A stretch of 64,000 bases of DNA from Humulus lupulus (taxonomy: Eukaryota > Streptophyta > Magnoliopsida > Rosales > Cannabaceae). Within the stretch, counting starts at the first letter, position 1, and each line of letters begins with the position of its first letter. Shown piece after piece: positions 1 through 12,918 of this stretch. A model generated the notes under the pieces. The model saw nothing but the letters and a program-made list of their open reading frames with translations, was not told the origin of the DNA and made no database searches. Made by a program: the position numbers and the translations under genes. The stretch spans positions 263,805,042 to 263,869,041 of the forward strand of contig NC_084795.1 in the NCBI RefSeq assembly GCF_963169125.1. The letters are read 5' to 3'.

Positions 1-3000
1 TTTTGCCACGCCTTTACCTGCACAAAAGGTGTCAACTTTAAACAATATCTTTCAAAGAGAGATTTGTGTACATAGCTTTGAAAGAGTGAAATAAATCCGT
101 GAGATCACATAATGAGGAAAAAACTCATGATGTAGAACTTTTGTAATAGAGAACCTCAGCATGTAGATTTGTTGCATATGGACACATATTACAAAAGAAT
201 AAAGTACTTGTGCAAAATTGAACAAACATGATGATGTAGAACCAAGAGAGAACACGAAGATAGATAAGAACAATAGAAAGAGAGGAATTTGGAGAGATCA
301 GAGAGAGAGCTACACAAAAATATGAAACTAATATTATAAGGAATCTAACTCATAATATAAACTCTAATTAATAATGTAAAATCCTAACAATTTACTATCA
401 TGTTCCTAGTCACACGGATGACAAACTAAAAACAAAATCCTAACATATTTCATTGCATTCTAATACATGAGGCGTCCACTATCATGAGTTTTAAAGAAAG
501 ATAAGTTACAAGTAATATTCAGAAAATAGCATCACTAAACTTGAGAGGCAGAGAAGTAAAGAGAGCAAACCTGCATTTTTGTTGTTGGTCACTTTTGCCT
601 TTTTCTTAGGTACTTCATCCTGCAACAACCAATACAAATTCAGTCTACAACCTAGACGCATGCAGATCCTTCAACCAGTTACACAAAGGCATCATTGCTG
701 TGAAAGGTAAATACTGGGTATGATGAATTTTAAAATGGGAAAGGTAAAGGGATGGGAGGAGGACAAGAAAAAGCCTAACCTGACTGATCTTTCTTTTTGA
801 ATCAACACACTTTGCCTTCTGGCCAGAACCTGGAAACATCAGACCTTGTTTTTCTGAATATTCTCATCTCAATAGTTCCTTTTGGATAAGCAATTTCCGT
901 CTCAATATTCTGATGATAACTAGAAAAAATGAAATTTCATTACCATTTGGCGACGAGAGTTTCCTCGAATTTCTTGGTGTCTTCTGAAAAATGAATTATT
1001 ATTTCTGTCAGTAATAGAATCTCATATTAGAGTGCCTTTTCCATTCCAGAAATGCAGTTGAACACTGAGAAACTCAAAACAAAATTTAAAAAGAACTAAA
1101 AGCAAATGCACGCAAGGACATTATTTTAACATTCAATGTGCCTAATTGAATGTGAAACAAAGTTCAGACTTCTACAGTGATTTAATATCCACTTTTCTGA
1201 TATAAGAGTTTCAGTATCAGGTTTAAGTTGACCATATCTTAGTTCTGATTTAACATGGCAGTGTAAGTTCAAACTGTACATGAAACAAAAAGTGCAAAAA
1301 TTATATGCCGTTGCCATGAAATGATTTGTAAATCATCTTTGAAAAATGGAAACTATCACTTATTCTCAAATGCTAAAAAATCTTTTAAGCCACCAGTTTC
1401 ATAAACAAAAATGTAGAGCATAACAGTAGATTTTGGACATTTTGATTAACAAACAAACAAACACTTTTTCACAGAATAGTTGAAGCTGTCAAATTTGTAA
1501 AGAATTTGCACAAACTCAAAAAAATGTAACCAGGACTTATATCCTAATTAACAAAGATGCAAGAATCAGAAGGAAAAAAAATTGTTGGATCTCAAACTCC
1601 TAATGAGTTTTCCTCAAGAAAAAGTTTGAAGGCAACCTTTTCCTCCACTCTCTTGAACAATGTAGATATAGTGGCCTGAACAAGAGGACCGTGTGATTCC
1701 TCCCCGAATTTATTCTTCTTGCTGGAAACAGAAGACTGCTTTTTAGACTTGGTTCCTGATGGATCAGACCCTTGATTTTGTGTTGGACTTGGAGGTGAAG
1801 TTTTCTCCACATCATCTTCATTCTCACTGTCAATGTCAAACACTACAGAACCTACATTTTCTTTCTGTATCCAGAAGTTAAGGAAATTATTGAAGTACAA
1901 ATGAAAACACAGACTAATGTAACTGAAGGTAAAATAACAAAATTTTAATGCTTAACAAAACTACCTAATCAGGAAAAAGAAATTCTGAAGTACGCTAATT
2001 GAGGACATTTATAATAGGATATTTCTACTTGAATAATTTCGGGTAGTAGAATCCAGTGTTACATCTTTTTTATCTTCTTCATGCTCTTCAGCATCTGCAT
2101 CACTTGCAATAGAATCATCTCCCGAAGAAGCTTCCGTAAACCTGAATGAAAATATGTATAAATTAAAAAAAAAAAAAAGTTATTGCAGATGAAACTTCAG
2201 AACTTTTTTAGCGAATAGAGTAAACTAGCTTGTGATAACATCAAAAGATGATTATTTGAAAGAAGAAAAAAGGTTGCTTATTTATCAATCTCCTGTCAAA
2301 GGTACCACACTAGAAATATATTGAGATAGCAATTTAATTCCAACCTAATAAATAAGAGATGTACATGTAATTATGCCCAAAAGCAACACAACAATCTGGA
2401 AATATTATATTGCTAAAAGAAACATGCCCGGTGATATTCTACATGCAACATTATTACATCTATACGAAAACAAAACAAAGTTCTAATACTTGAATTATAA
2501 AATACCAGAGACAAGGAATCACCCCAAAAATGTATTAAATATCAGCCTGCACACTAAAAATCAGCAAAGTATAGTCTACCACCCACACTGCCACACAGAA
2601 TTTAACTATATCCGATAGTTACTTGAACCTTCTAAAAATGTATACACGTACTGTTTTAAATTTTTATTTTGCTGAAGAAATAATAATGGACAGAGTGTGG
2701 AGCTTTAAGCATTGACGTCTTATGTTATGGGGAAGGCTAGGAAGAAAAGAAAAATATTAACCCTATGAAAATATGATAGATAATGTTCTATTATTTATTT
2801 TACGAACAGCTAATCATAGCCTTAAAGAACTAAGTTAATCAGAATGCAGTGAGTGAAGTAAATCTAGAAGAATTGTACTTAAATCTTTTCCCAGCAGTCC
2901 GTGATGACTGCCGAACTGGAGTTGATTTCATCAAATCTTTGTTTTCACCCTCTGATAAATCATCATCAGTGCTAGGTTCTGGGGTTTCTTCTCTATTGGT

Positions 3001-4655
3001 GATTCCAGTTTTATGACCTCCTTGTTTATTAGCACATGCTGCACCACCAGCACCACCTTTAAAGTCATATTCAGCATGTTGACCCTGAAATCAATATGTG
3101 CTAGGAATGGGTCATCAATAAACAAATGATATGAATTTTAACCACCCAAAATATTAGTATGTTGGATAACTGACATCAGTCAATTCCTTGGGAAAATCAA
3201 GTCGGCCTTCTTCTGGATTGTCAGCTTGACTCCCAATCCACCATGCATCAGAAAATACAATCTGCTACCGCCAAATAAAATATGTTATATACCTTAAAGG
3301 CCAGTGCCATGTTTTGAGTCACGTCCACTCGTATATGGAAACAAAATGTAAAAAAATAAGTGAAAAAAAAGGGTCAAGTAACCCATTCAGAACATAAGAA
3401 AAGTTGAGGGAATAAGTAACATATGTTTCTTATCTAGCCAATATATTATCTCCAATCACTAACGTAAAAATTGACAGGGTAAGTTTACAATTCATCTTAC
3501 TTTGGTCAAAGCAATGAGGGGAATTCCTTTTAAGAAACTTTGCCAGTGGAGTCAGGTAAGAAACTTAGCCCGCAAAGGAAACCATATTTTCAAGAAGGAC
3601 AAGAAATAGATGAACATACATTTTCGTTTACACAATACATAAAAACTATTTCTTAACTCTTTATTTGTATCATAATTAGGAAAGAAAAAAACGATTTCAA
3701 AAAAATTGAGAATTCTTTTTCTAGATACATTAAAACTTAAATGTAGTACAATTTTATAAAATTCAGAAAAAGATCCAAACATAGCCTAGAGCCTTTACGA
3801 AATAACATGTAACATTTTCATTTTTTAAGTTCGGCTCTAAACAATAAATTTACACTTTATAAGCTCGTTTTTACTAGTGGGTGTTCGATCTTTACCCTTA
3901 GAATTGCAAAAGTTAATGATCATCAAAAAACCAACACATATAGGAACCGTATATGTGCAAACATATCCAAATCATTTTGCATTGAATGTAAACTATTAAG
4001 AAAAATGGTAAGAGTAGAAAGTGAAAAACAGGCATTTTCATAAAATTGTTTTAGAAAACACTTCAAAATGACCACCAAATATGAATGAATATAACATAGT
4101 AACACAAAAGAAAAGTAAAGGCACAAACCATATTATCAAAGTAATCTTCACACATGACATTCTTTCCACCTCTGGGGAATTGCACAGTCAAATACCTATT
4201 CTTTGGATAAACAATAGTCCCAAACAACTTCATTCGACCCTGAAATAATCAAAGATGTCACCCACAAAGTACCGAAAAAAATTAATAAAAAAAATTCCAG
4301 CACTTTCTCGGTAAAAGAAAAAAGAAGAAACCTGAGGGAAATCGATGTAGAGAATAGGGTTCTTAGAGCCCAAATCCTTGAGCTCGCCAATCTTTCCACC
4401 ACCGATCGGAGCGAGAAGACCAGGGAAGGAGAAGAGGAATCTGTTCTTCCGCTGAGATTTCTTGACGATATCTCTACCGTGGTGCTTGATGAGCATTTTT
4501 GAAGGGGAAAGAAGTGAGTTGGGCTTAGCAGGAATATCGGAGAGCATGTTGTTGGAGAAGGCGAAATTTTGAAGCCTCTTCCGCTCTGTGGTCTCCGGGT
4601 TGGCCTCTGCAGCAGCTTCTGCGACCTTCTTCTTCTTCTTCGCTGGTCCCGCCAT
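1..4655 (-). CDS. RHL1: ROOT HAIRLESS 1-like DNA-binding protein (topoisomerase VI accessory subunit), 3' end outside window
   Basis: Spliced on the minus strand as complement(join(<1..17, 571..619, 780..829, 944..983, 1637..1864, 2063..2141, 2879..3084, 3175..3261, 4129..4239, 4332..4655)); all joins keep frame and use GT-AG, giving about 397 codons so far. RHL1 is a nuclear protein that works with plant topoisomerase VI (SPO11-3/TOP6A, TOP6B, BIN4) and is needed for endoreduplication and root-hair growth. Recognition rests on the conserved N-terminal block: a basic K-run after the start, then KHHGRDIVKKSQRKNRFLF and FPGLLAPIGGGKIGEL in exon 1, GRMKLFGTIVYPKNRYL in exon 2, and SDAWWIG in exon 3. 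Exons 4-6 are acidic and Ser-rich, ending in LVQATISTLFKRVEEK. Exons 7-10 encode a short K/R-rich tail. I chose the ATG at 4655-4653; an in-frame ATG at 4736-4734 would add 27 residues unlike the family. The exon 5 donor (GAT|gtaaca) is the least certain join. Confidence 0.93.
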
Positions 4656-4978
4656 TATTACCGATGGAAACCTTAGCTGCAGTAGATTGATTTCAGGAGA
4701 CTTGGGTGTGGGTTGGGATGAAGGCGGGAACACCAACTCTCCCCTATAGTACTACTTTGGCAAGCTGAAAATTAAAAATAAAAGTAGTTTTTTTTAGAGA
4801 AAATATAAAGAGAGTTATTTTGATAGTATTTTATCTATTTTTCTTTTTTATTAACTTCTAAACTTTAAAGGAAACAAAAGATCCTTCAACGGAATGGTGT
4901 GAAACTCTTCTCCTTCAAAAATCTTTGAAATTAAGTTGGGCTTTAAGCCAAGGTTTGTACATGTATTTCGATACTATT
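4656..4978 (-). promoter_or_regulatory. 5' UTR and proximal promoter region of RHL1
   Basis: About 320 bases lie between the RHL1 start codon and the first transposon (T1, starting at 4979). The part next to the gene is C/T-rich on the sense strand, as in plant leaders, and keeps an open frame back to an upstream ATG at 4736. No clear TATA box is visible at the usual distance. Because T1 begins only ~320 bases upstream of the start codon, the active promoter must be short or overlap the LTR. Confidence 0.5.
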
Positions 4979-7331
4979 TGTAACCTCCTCCTAATCCAAA
5001 ACTATTATAATGTATAATTAAATAGTATTTAATTTGCTAAAAAAGTCATTTGGACTTAAAACTTATAATTTAAATTAACCACATGTTTAGGTACTAAAAA
5101 TTTCGATCAAAAAACAACAATTTCATTAAAAGAGTTTGAGTTCAATACTTGGGATCCCAACTGAGTTTAAAATTGTTACAACTCAAAATGAAAACCAAAA
5201 AAGCTGACCTAAATGGCAAAATCAAGGTCCAACCCTAGTTCCAACTCATACCCTCGACTGTGGCGGTCAAGGAGGCCGCATATGTATACCCTGCCCCTGA
5301 AGCTCTCCAACTCATGGCTGGTCCAGCTTTTCTTTTCCTTTATCTGCACCATTTAGCACCCGTGAGTCAATGCTCAGCAAGAAAACATAATCATGCTCAT
5401 AAGCACTAAATCATTAGATCACAGAATCATGATTAGCATGCCTAGCAGTATTAATCATACGCGTGCATGCAATCAATCCAGGTAAGTGACTAAAAAGTCA
5501 CGCCAGGGCCCATTGCCCAATTCTCTATATAACCAGCCTTAGGGTTGGACATGCGTACTGACACTTATTATTTCAGGCGACCATAGGGACGTTCATGTGT
5601 ATATCATGCTTCCGGGTTTGCTTAACCACTTCGGCCGACGTTCAACACGCTATTGCCGCCATCGACTCATAAGTATAGCCTTTAAACCCTCGACTTATAA
5701 GTCGAGCCTTGTAAACCCTCAACTTATAAGTCGAGTATTTCAATCAGATATAATAGATAACCCTCGACTTATAAGTCAAGCTTTTCAATCAAGCATACAG
5801 ATAAACAGTCATTACTTAACACAGGTAAGCACAATGCAATCAACATGTTTAATAAAACATTCTCAGCATGGTTATAACCATGTTCTATAGTCGAGTCGAG
5901 CCCCAAACACACACCAGAAACAATTTTCTTACCTCAGGTCCTGAGTGAATAACGTATGACGACCCCGAGTACGGTTCATTCCTCTCGAGCCTAACGGTTC
6001 ACCCTAGTCACAACCATAACAAGGAATAACTATCAGAAAACGAACTAATAAAGGCTTCTGAACCGAGTCCTAGCCTCTCGAACCCTGAATTCTACTAACC
6101 CGGGTAGTAGAACCATTCCCGAGCCCTTGGGTTTGGGTTCCCAGCTCCCAAAACCTACTTTCTAATTTTTTTTCCCCAATTAGATCCGCGGCACCCCCCA
6201 CTAAGGTTCGCGCGCGCTCAAGCCCGAGCCCAAAAATCACTGAACACGCGTCGCAGCGCAACCGGCCTAGCGCCAAGGCAGTTCAAGGCACACCCATGTT
6301 CTCTGAGTTCATGAAGGTTGCGGCGCTCCAAGAACAGAGCCGCGACACGGCCCTGCGAACCCAGAAAACCAGCGATTTTAAGAATCGCCAACTTCCCAAA
6401 AATCATCCCAAACACATGATTTTAATCACTTTCAACCATAATAATCGCCCTAGCAACTCGGAAACATCAAAACCAATCTTAAAAATCAAGCAAAATCTCT
6501 TAAACTTAGAATTCTAATAAAGCTTCAAAAGCATAGAAAACCAAAAACTAAACTCAGATAATTGAGTTACCTTTGCAAGAATTTGAATCCCTAGATGGTA
6601 CTCCTAACTTTAGCAGCTTCCAACTTGCCCCAAATCTCCTTAAAATTCAAATTCTCTTTCAAAATCTAAAAGCCTAAGGAGAGAGAGAGAAACGTGAGAA
6701 AGTGAGAGTTCTATTTTTTCTAAACTAAGCTAATAAGCTTCAGCTAACTTAAGGCAGCCCATGGTCCAAATGACCACAATGCCCTCACTCTCCTAAAATC
6801 CTCTCAAAGCCCCTCAAGGGCAAAATCATCATTTACACTCCCATCTCACATTATACTTATAATTCCTATTTAATTCTACTAAACCCGGAATCACTACTTT
6901 TCCCAAAATACGACTCATACTCTAGTGAGTCTCGGTAACTCACCGAATTACCGAAATACCCCTTGGCTCATCTCGAGCCAGGTATAAATCTCCGTTGTGA
7001 CTAAACCGATATCTTGCTTGAAAGGACCGACTTCTGCCGAATATCTCAAATACATCCACATAAAAAAAAAGTGGTCTCAATCCTATAATCACAATTAGAC
7101 CATCAAGGGGTCAAAATTACAATTATGCCCATTTAAATAAAAACGGACATGTTTCGCACATTTAATACACCTAAACATGCATAATAAGTCACATAATAAT
7201 ATAACCCATGCAATTCACATAATTGCATAAATATTCAATTAATTCACATATAACCACATGACATTCCAATAATGCGCTCTTGGCCCCCTAATCAAGGCAC
7301 TGAGTCTTATTAGGAATTTCGGGACGTTACA
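4979..7331 (-). mobile_element. Solo LTR T1 (TGTAAC family), minus orientation
   Basis: A 2353-bp block starts TGTAAC and ends GTTACA, the short inverted termini typical of LTRs. It is flanked by the perfect 5-bp target duplication CTATT (4974-4978 and 7332-7336), so it is a complete insertion unit. No gag or pol reading frame is inside, and four other copies in this window (10518, 13939, 16003, 53925) share its ends and a conserved internal block (near 5300-5400 here). A lone LTR with a target duplication is the normal product of recombination between the two LTRs of a retrotransposon. The lineage is probably Ty3/gypsy from LTR size and the TGTAAC end, but this is inference. Small ORFs inside do not resemble known proteins. 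Confidence 0.85.
5689..5781. repeat. Repeated palindromes inside solo LTR T1
   Basis: Three near-identical palindromic units lie about 30-45 bases apart. The first is the perfect 18-base palindrome CTCGACTTATAAGTCGAG at 5689-5706; the second (around 5718-5735) and third (around 5763-5780) have one or two mismatches. Other copies of the same LTR family carry related palindromes at the equivalent place. Function unknown. Confidence 0.75.
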
Positions 7332-7522
7332 CTATTGACTATTTTTCTCGTCAACTAATAAATGAAGAGTTCGTTTGTGTGTGTAAAATCCAAAGTGGAA
7401 TATTTTATGAGAATAATGAGCCAAAGAAAGAAATAAATAAAAGAGACACAAATTTATAGTGATATGGCCCCCAAAAAATGACCCATGTCTACTTTAGTCA
7501 ATTGTATTTATGATAAACTTTG
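7332..7522. other. Short unassigned sequence between T1 and the copia solo LTR
   Basis: AT-rich sequence containing the right-hand copy of the T1 target duplication (7332-7336) and the left-hand copy of the next element's duplication (CTTTG, 7518-7522). It was continuous with 9587 onward before the copia insertion. No reading frame or structure is recognised. Confidence 0.5.
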
Positions 7523-9581
7523 TGTAGAATCTTGGAATTTAATTATAGATGCATGCTTCCTATTAATTTTCCAAACACATAACAGAAACATAGAATATCA
7601 TGACATACATATGAACATCAGATTCGTAAATTAACATAAACCCAAAGATGTAGAAACTTACGAATACGCAGCGGAACTGGAACAACTCATTCCTCCAATC
7701 TTTCTAACCCTTTATTCCTTTCTATAGCAGAGTATTATCAAGAGATTGAACTAGGTCAGCAACACAGTCTTCCTCACCAAGCCTTTGATCAACCTAGAAC
7801 TGGTGTGGGCTAGTTCTCAACACATGAGATAGAGATCTAGAAGAGAAGAAGAGATAGTGACTAAGAAATGATTAGAGTGTCTAGGTTTTCACTTACCCAA
7901 TGAATCAACTGAGACTGACCTATGAAACCTTAGATATCATATTTCTTATATAGGTAACTTAATGGGCTTTTATTTAAATTTAAATTTAAATTAATTAAAA
8001 ATAATAAACAAAAAATAAAAGTATTGGGCTTCCACAAAAGGACTTGGGCCCAATCTCTTTGTTTTGCATTTAAATTCCAATTGGGTCTAAATTCAAAACT
8101 TTTTATTATTTATTTTAATTAATTAATTAAATCCTTATTCAAATTAAATAATTATAATTTGAAACTTTATTTAATTTTATTTATTTATATTGATACCAAT
8201 TTATGAATATTAATAAATTTACCCAAAGATTCTCTTTTATTCTCTAAGGGGATATTTGGTATGGGGTAAAGTAAAAGTGGGAATGGGAATTTAAAACCCT
8301 TCCTATGTTTGGTTAAAATTTTAAGGGGATAAAGTTAATAATTTGTGTGGGCTCACATGTATTTTAAGGGTAAAGTGAACCATTTTGTACACAAGAGTTT
8401 AATATTACATCTATCCTAAGTCCCTCTACACTTTCTAAGGCAACTCAACTACTCAAAATAAACACCCCATAAATCTCATATCTTTATAAATTTTCCAAAA
8501 TTGACCTAGTCAACTTTAAAAAATCCTAATTGATAATTAAATCAATTAATTGAGACATTCTTAATGATTTACTCAAAGATGATGCAGGGACCATGGATCT
8601 ATAAAATCAAGCTCCAATAAGTTACCGTGAATTTATTTACGAATAATTTCACTATTTTATTAATTCCTCGTGACTCCACTATAGACTTGGAATTGAACTC
8701 TTGAGTTCATAGAACATATTTTTCAAACCATAAATATGATATCCATTGTTATAACTATTATAGTCAGTCAATCCTCTATCGATGACTTACTAACGAGCTG
8801 GGTGAAAATTACTGTTTTACCCCTCATCAGTATTTTATCCATAACACCCACTAAGTTCCTTATAAATGATATTTCCGTGAACTTAATCACAGAAATGAGA
8901 TCTCAATCATTTAACCTTTTGAACAAAGCAATTAAGGAAATCATCTTTTCACTTCTCATACAAAAACTATAGATTTCATATCTATGAATAATACTCTCAC
9001 TCAATTACATTACTAATTCTCCAAGATGTAAGTATGGGCTAGACCATATGGTAAGCTAGTAACGAACAAGTCAAAAGATTTAAATAATATAATTAGCAGA
9101 ATATGATCACTCAGAAATAAGATCGACTTAACCTATGGTCAACGTTGTGACATTGATTAAATTCGATAACAACGATACTTATTTATCAATCAATAATCAA
9201 TATCAGTCCTAGTCTGATGTAACCAAATACATTCGATCATATCGACTTGGTCAATGTCTTGGACAAGACATCACACACCGAATGTGTAAGTAGATCATAT
9301 CGTAGATTTCATAATCAGTGAAAATCCAATGCACTGATTTAATCTTAGGACTCGTTCTTTTGAACATATAATTACAACTATAATCCACTGTAACCTAATC
9401 ACTATAGTTGTAACTATCCATATGTTCAAGATTTTATGAATGTTTGTATTAATTGAATAAACATGTAATAAAACAAGCGAACAATGCGATTGAATAAACA
9501 AAATGATTTATACTTCTTTTATTGATAATAATAATGTGTTACATAAGAAATATGGTTTTATTAATGGCATAAAATCCAACA
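7523..9581 (-). mobile_element. Solo LTR of the copia A/B family, minus orientation
   Basis: A 2059-bp block begins TGTAGAATC, ends ...CCAACA, and is flanked by the perfect 5-bp duplication CTTTG (7518-7522 and 9582-9586). Its body closely matches the LTRs of copia A (19236-21056 and 36966-38787): a shared segment around GCAGCGGAACTGGAACAAC near 7670, the Leu-tract-like AT-rich middle, and the ...GGCATAAAA.CCAACA end. There is no internal coding region, so this is a solo LTR left after recombination. It is somewhat more diverged than the LTRs of A and B, suggesting an older insertion. Confidence 0.85.
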
Positions 9582-9586
9582 CTTTG

Positions 9587-10512
9587 AACCCGCAAGAATG
9601 TTTGATTCTGTTATTGAGGTTGTTACAAGAATGGAGAGTGAGAGCTCTCTTGAAGATGAGCAGTTACTGACTTAATGACCCAACCCCTTTTACATTTTGA
9701 TTTGTAGTATATATAGCCGTGGAGATGGGAAAAGCTGACGGTGAAAAGTTATTTCCCGATCCAGCCAATTTTTCAAACATTCGAATGAAAGGCAGGTTTT
9801 TGTCCCTCCAAATATGTCAATCCAGCGTGTCCTTTGCATGAAAAGGTTGGAAGCATATTTTGGTGTGGAGGAAGGCTCAAGTGGCGAGGACCACCAACGA
9901 GTACTGAGGGCCACTAGTGACTAGCAAGAGCCATCGACGATGAGGGATCGGCAAGGAGCCCCCTATCCTTGTGATTGGCGATGGCCTATTGTGAATGGTG
10001 ACAAGGCCTACACAACAGAGGCCCGATGGACTCGTGCAACTGAAGAGGTAGACTCTTGTTGATGAAGCTCTTTTTTGCCTAAGTGTTGAGGGAATGGTGA
10101 GGGTCACTTTCCAGGTGAGCAATGGTGATTTCGATGTCTTGCCACTTCACTACTTGTATTGACACAACATTAGCTACACGGGCCGCTACATGGCTATACC
10201 GAAATTGGGTATAACATATACATTGCGAAGAGATTCCACTAAGGAAGGGAGAGTTTGGTGACAATGAGAGATTTTATGTTCCAATCTTCCTCATTTAAAG
10301 TAAAGTTTCCCAAGTTTTTCATACTTGAGTTGCACCCAACATTGATTACCATTTTCCCTTTGGAAATAAAAACTTGGAAAAAGATAAGCATCTATATTTA
10401 ATTCAAATTTGATGCAAAAAGTATTTTTCCCAATATGGTAAGTCGTTACCATTAAAATCAATATCTAAGACCTTGCCCACTTTATTGCTAATTAATAAAG
10501 TATACTTCCTTA
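9587..10512. other. Unassigned intergenic sequence, no gene recognised
   Basis: About 930 bases between the copia solo LTR and T2. Several ORFs of 60-80 codons exist on the minus strand, but they have no recognisable motif, overlap one another and show no splice pattern. The sequence before the copia insertion (7337-7522) joins directly to this stretch. It may be host intergenic DNA or the relic of an older transposon; I cannot tell which. Confidence 0.4.
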
Positions 10513-10517
10513 AACAG

Positions 10518-12396
10518 TGTAACGTCCCAAATTACCTAATAATGCTTAGGGCCTTGATTAGGGGGTCAGGATGACAATATGTGAAATTATATATTTATAT
10601 GATATATTTGTGTATGATTATGTAAGTTATATGATAATGTAACTAGATATGTATGTTTAGGAGTATTAAATATGCATGTGGGTCAATTTCTTATTAGATG
10701 AGTAATTTAGCATGTTATGGGCATAATTGTATATATGTGCATATATGGGAGAGACCACATTATTATATGGGTTTATTTGAGTTACTCGGCACGAGACGAT
10801 CCTAGGGAGCAAGTTATCGGGAAACTCACAACGGGACCCAATACCCGACTCGTGGCGAGCCAAAGGGTATTTTAGGTATTTAGCATAGTACCGGGTTATC
10901 GATTAATGGGGATGAATAATTGAAGATATATTTGGAGTTAGTGAGATTAGGAGGGACTACTGGGGATTTTGATCATTTTGCCCTTGGGGACGTTTTTGGT
11001 ACCCCGAGCCTCGAGATTAGCTTAAGTCGCTTAAGCCTTAAGGAAAGAAAACACTCAAACACCTCACTTACTCAACTGACTTTGTCCCTCTCTCTTTCTC
11101 CTTTAGATGTTCTAAGTTTATTCTTGAGAAGTTAAGAAAATTTTGGCTGGAAACAAAGGAATTGAAGGCTCAGGTTAGGATTTGGGATTGGTTGTGACTA
11201 GGTTATTGCTAGGGGGCTCAGAACCGAGATCATGCTTGAGGGTCGTTCTTATATTATGCTATACTCGGACCTGAGGTAAGAAAATTGCACCCAATACGTG
11301 ATATATGTGATTAGGGTTTAACCCGACTATTAATAATAGTTATGAATAAGGCTTGGGCCCCTAAGAATTATTATGTTTAAGTTATCGTTTTGTTTGTTGA
11401 TTAAACATACTTGAATAGTCTGTACCTGATTAAGTGTTACATGACTGATCGCATGGTTTGTGTAGCTAGGGCTTGGCCCCGTTAAGGAGTATGGTTGTTA
11501 CTATATTTGCGATTTCTTGATGATATATTATGATTAATATGTATGCATGCTTGTCTTGTTGAAGTATGCCTATCTGTATATGTTTTTGTATCCTATCTGA
11601 ATACCTGGTTTAGGGCTTGACTTACTAGTCAAGGACGACAATAGCACGTTGCGCGCTGGTCGAAAGGCTTAGGCCCCAATCAGCAACGTACTATTAAATT
11701 GGCCGACCCAATGGTTGATGGAAAACAAAAGTGTTTGGCTAGCTCAATGGCTAGTTACCTAGAGCTAAGGGCGAGGGCCCCAGGTGACTCTATGGTTACA
11801 TAGCTGGGGCATATGGCCCCAGGGTTGACTCTATGGTCAACTACTCAGGGCAGCGGCCCCAGAGTGATCCAATGACCATTTATTTGTAATTGTATGCATG
11901 TATGAGTAGGTTATTACTGCTGGACATACTAGATAAGTATTTGAAAATCTGTATTCTCTATTCATGCACATGTTTTAGTTTTCTTGATGAGCCTCAGCTC
12001 ATGGGTGCTTCGTGGTGCAGGTAAGGGAAAAGGAAAGCTTGACCAACCATGAGTTGGAGAGCTTCAGTGGCAACGTGTACATATATGGCTGCTCGTCCAC
12101 CACGGTTGAGGATATCTAAGAGGAACCAGGGTTATAACCCTAATTTTGCCACTTAGGTTGGCCGGTTGTAACTTATGTATATACACCCCTTTAAACATTT
12201 GTTTGTAATATTTTAGAATCTCATGTATGTATGAAACTTTTAAAATAAAAAGTCAAAATTTCTTTTGACCAAAAATTTTAATCCTAACCCTTGACGTTAA
12301 CCTTAGTTACACATTTATAACAAAATGATTTGATTAACAAGTCTGACACAATTTAAAGTATACAGTGTAATGATCCTAGGTTAGAAGGACGTTACA
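10518..12396 (+). mobile_element. Solo LTR T2 (TGTAAC family), plus orientation
   Basis: An 1879-bp block starts TGTAACGTCCC and ends ACGTTACA. Flanking pentamers are AACAG (10513-10517) and AACAT (12397-12401), a target duplication with one apparent substitution. It shares with T5 the start region (TAGGGGG near 10560) and the conserved block around 12000-12120 ending near the GGTTGAGG segment. It carries a palindrome CTTGACTTACTAGTCAAG at 11616-11633. No coding capacity is evident. Confidence 0.8.
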
Positions 12397-12401
12397 AACA
12401 T

Positions 12402-12918
12402 ATACTTAGACATAATGTTGTGTATCTAAACCCAAAAAAGGGTAGTCTTGAAGACCATTTCACAAATCAACAGATAAACTTGGTTATCGATAAAGATAAT
12501 ATGAGCATCCTCTATGCACCAAGGTCTTTTATCCATCTCCCATTTTTTGTTTGCTTCATGAGTAAATGCAAATGTGAAGATATTGGATAGAGCCAATAGA
12601 TAATATGGTGCTCAATTTTTAATTTTATAGCGAATTTATTTTTATCCTATGGTTTTTTGTATATAAAAAAAAAAGTATTCAAGCTCCTTCTAAAATATTA
12701 ATATCTTAATTATCCCCTCCAACAATTTTTTATAAAATAAAATGCCCCATCCCAGTCTTTTTTTACTTATACCCTTGCAATAGGTATCGTAATTTTTTTT
12801 TTAAATTATACAACATTGACATGATAAAATAAAATCAATAAAAAAAAATACAAAATTTCATTTTATTAGGGTGGCTAGTGTAAAAAGTAATCACTTAATT
12901 TTTTTTTTGTATTTTTTC
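12402..12918. other. AT-rich intergenic stretch
   Basis: About 500 bases of AT-rich sequence with long A and T runs. No gene, RNA gene or repeat structure is recognised. Confidence 0.5.

Noticed and set aside
11990..12030. Conserved splice-donor-like GTGCAG|GTAAGG inside T-family LTRs
   Set aside because: T2, T4 and T5 have GT at this place, but T1 and T3 read GTGCAG|AT, so it is not a maintained splice site in this sample.
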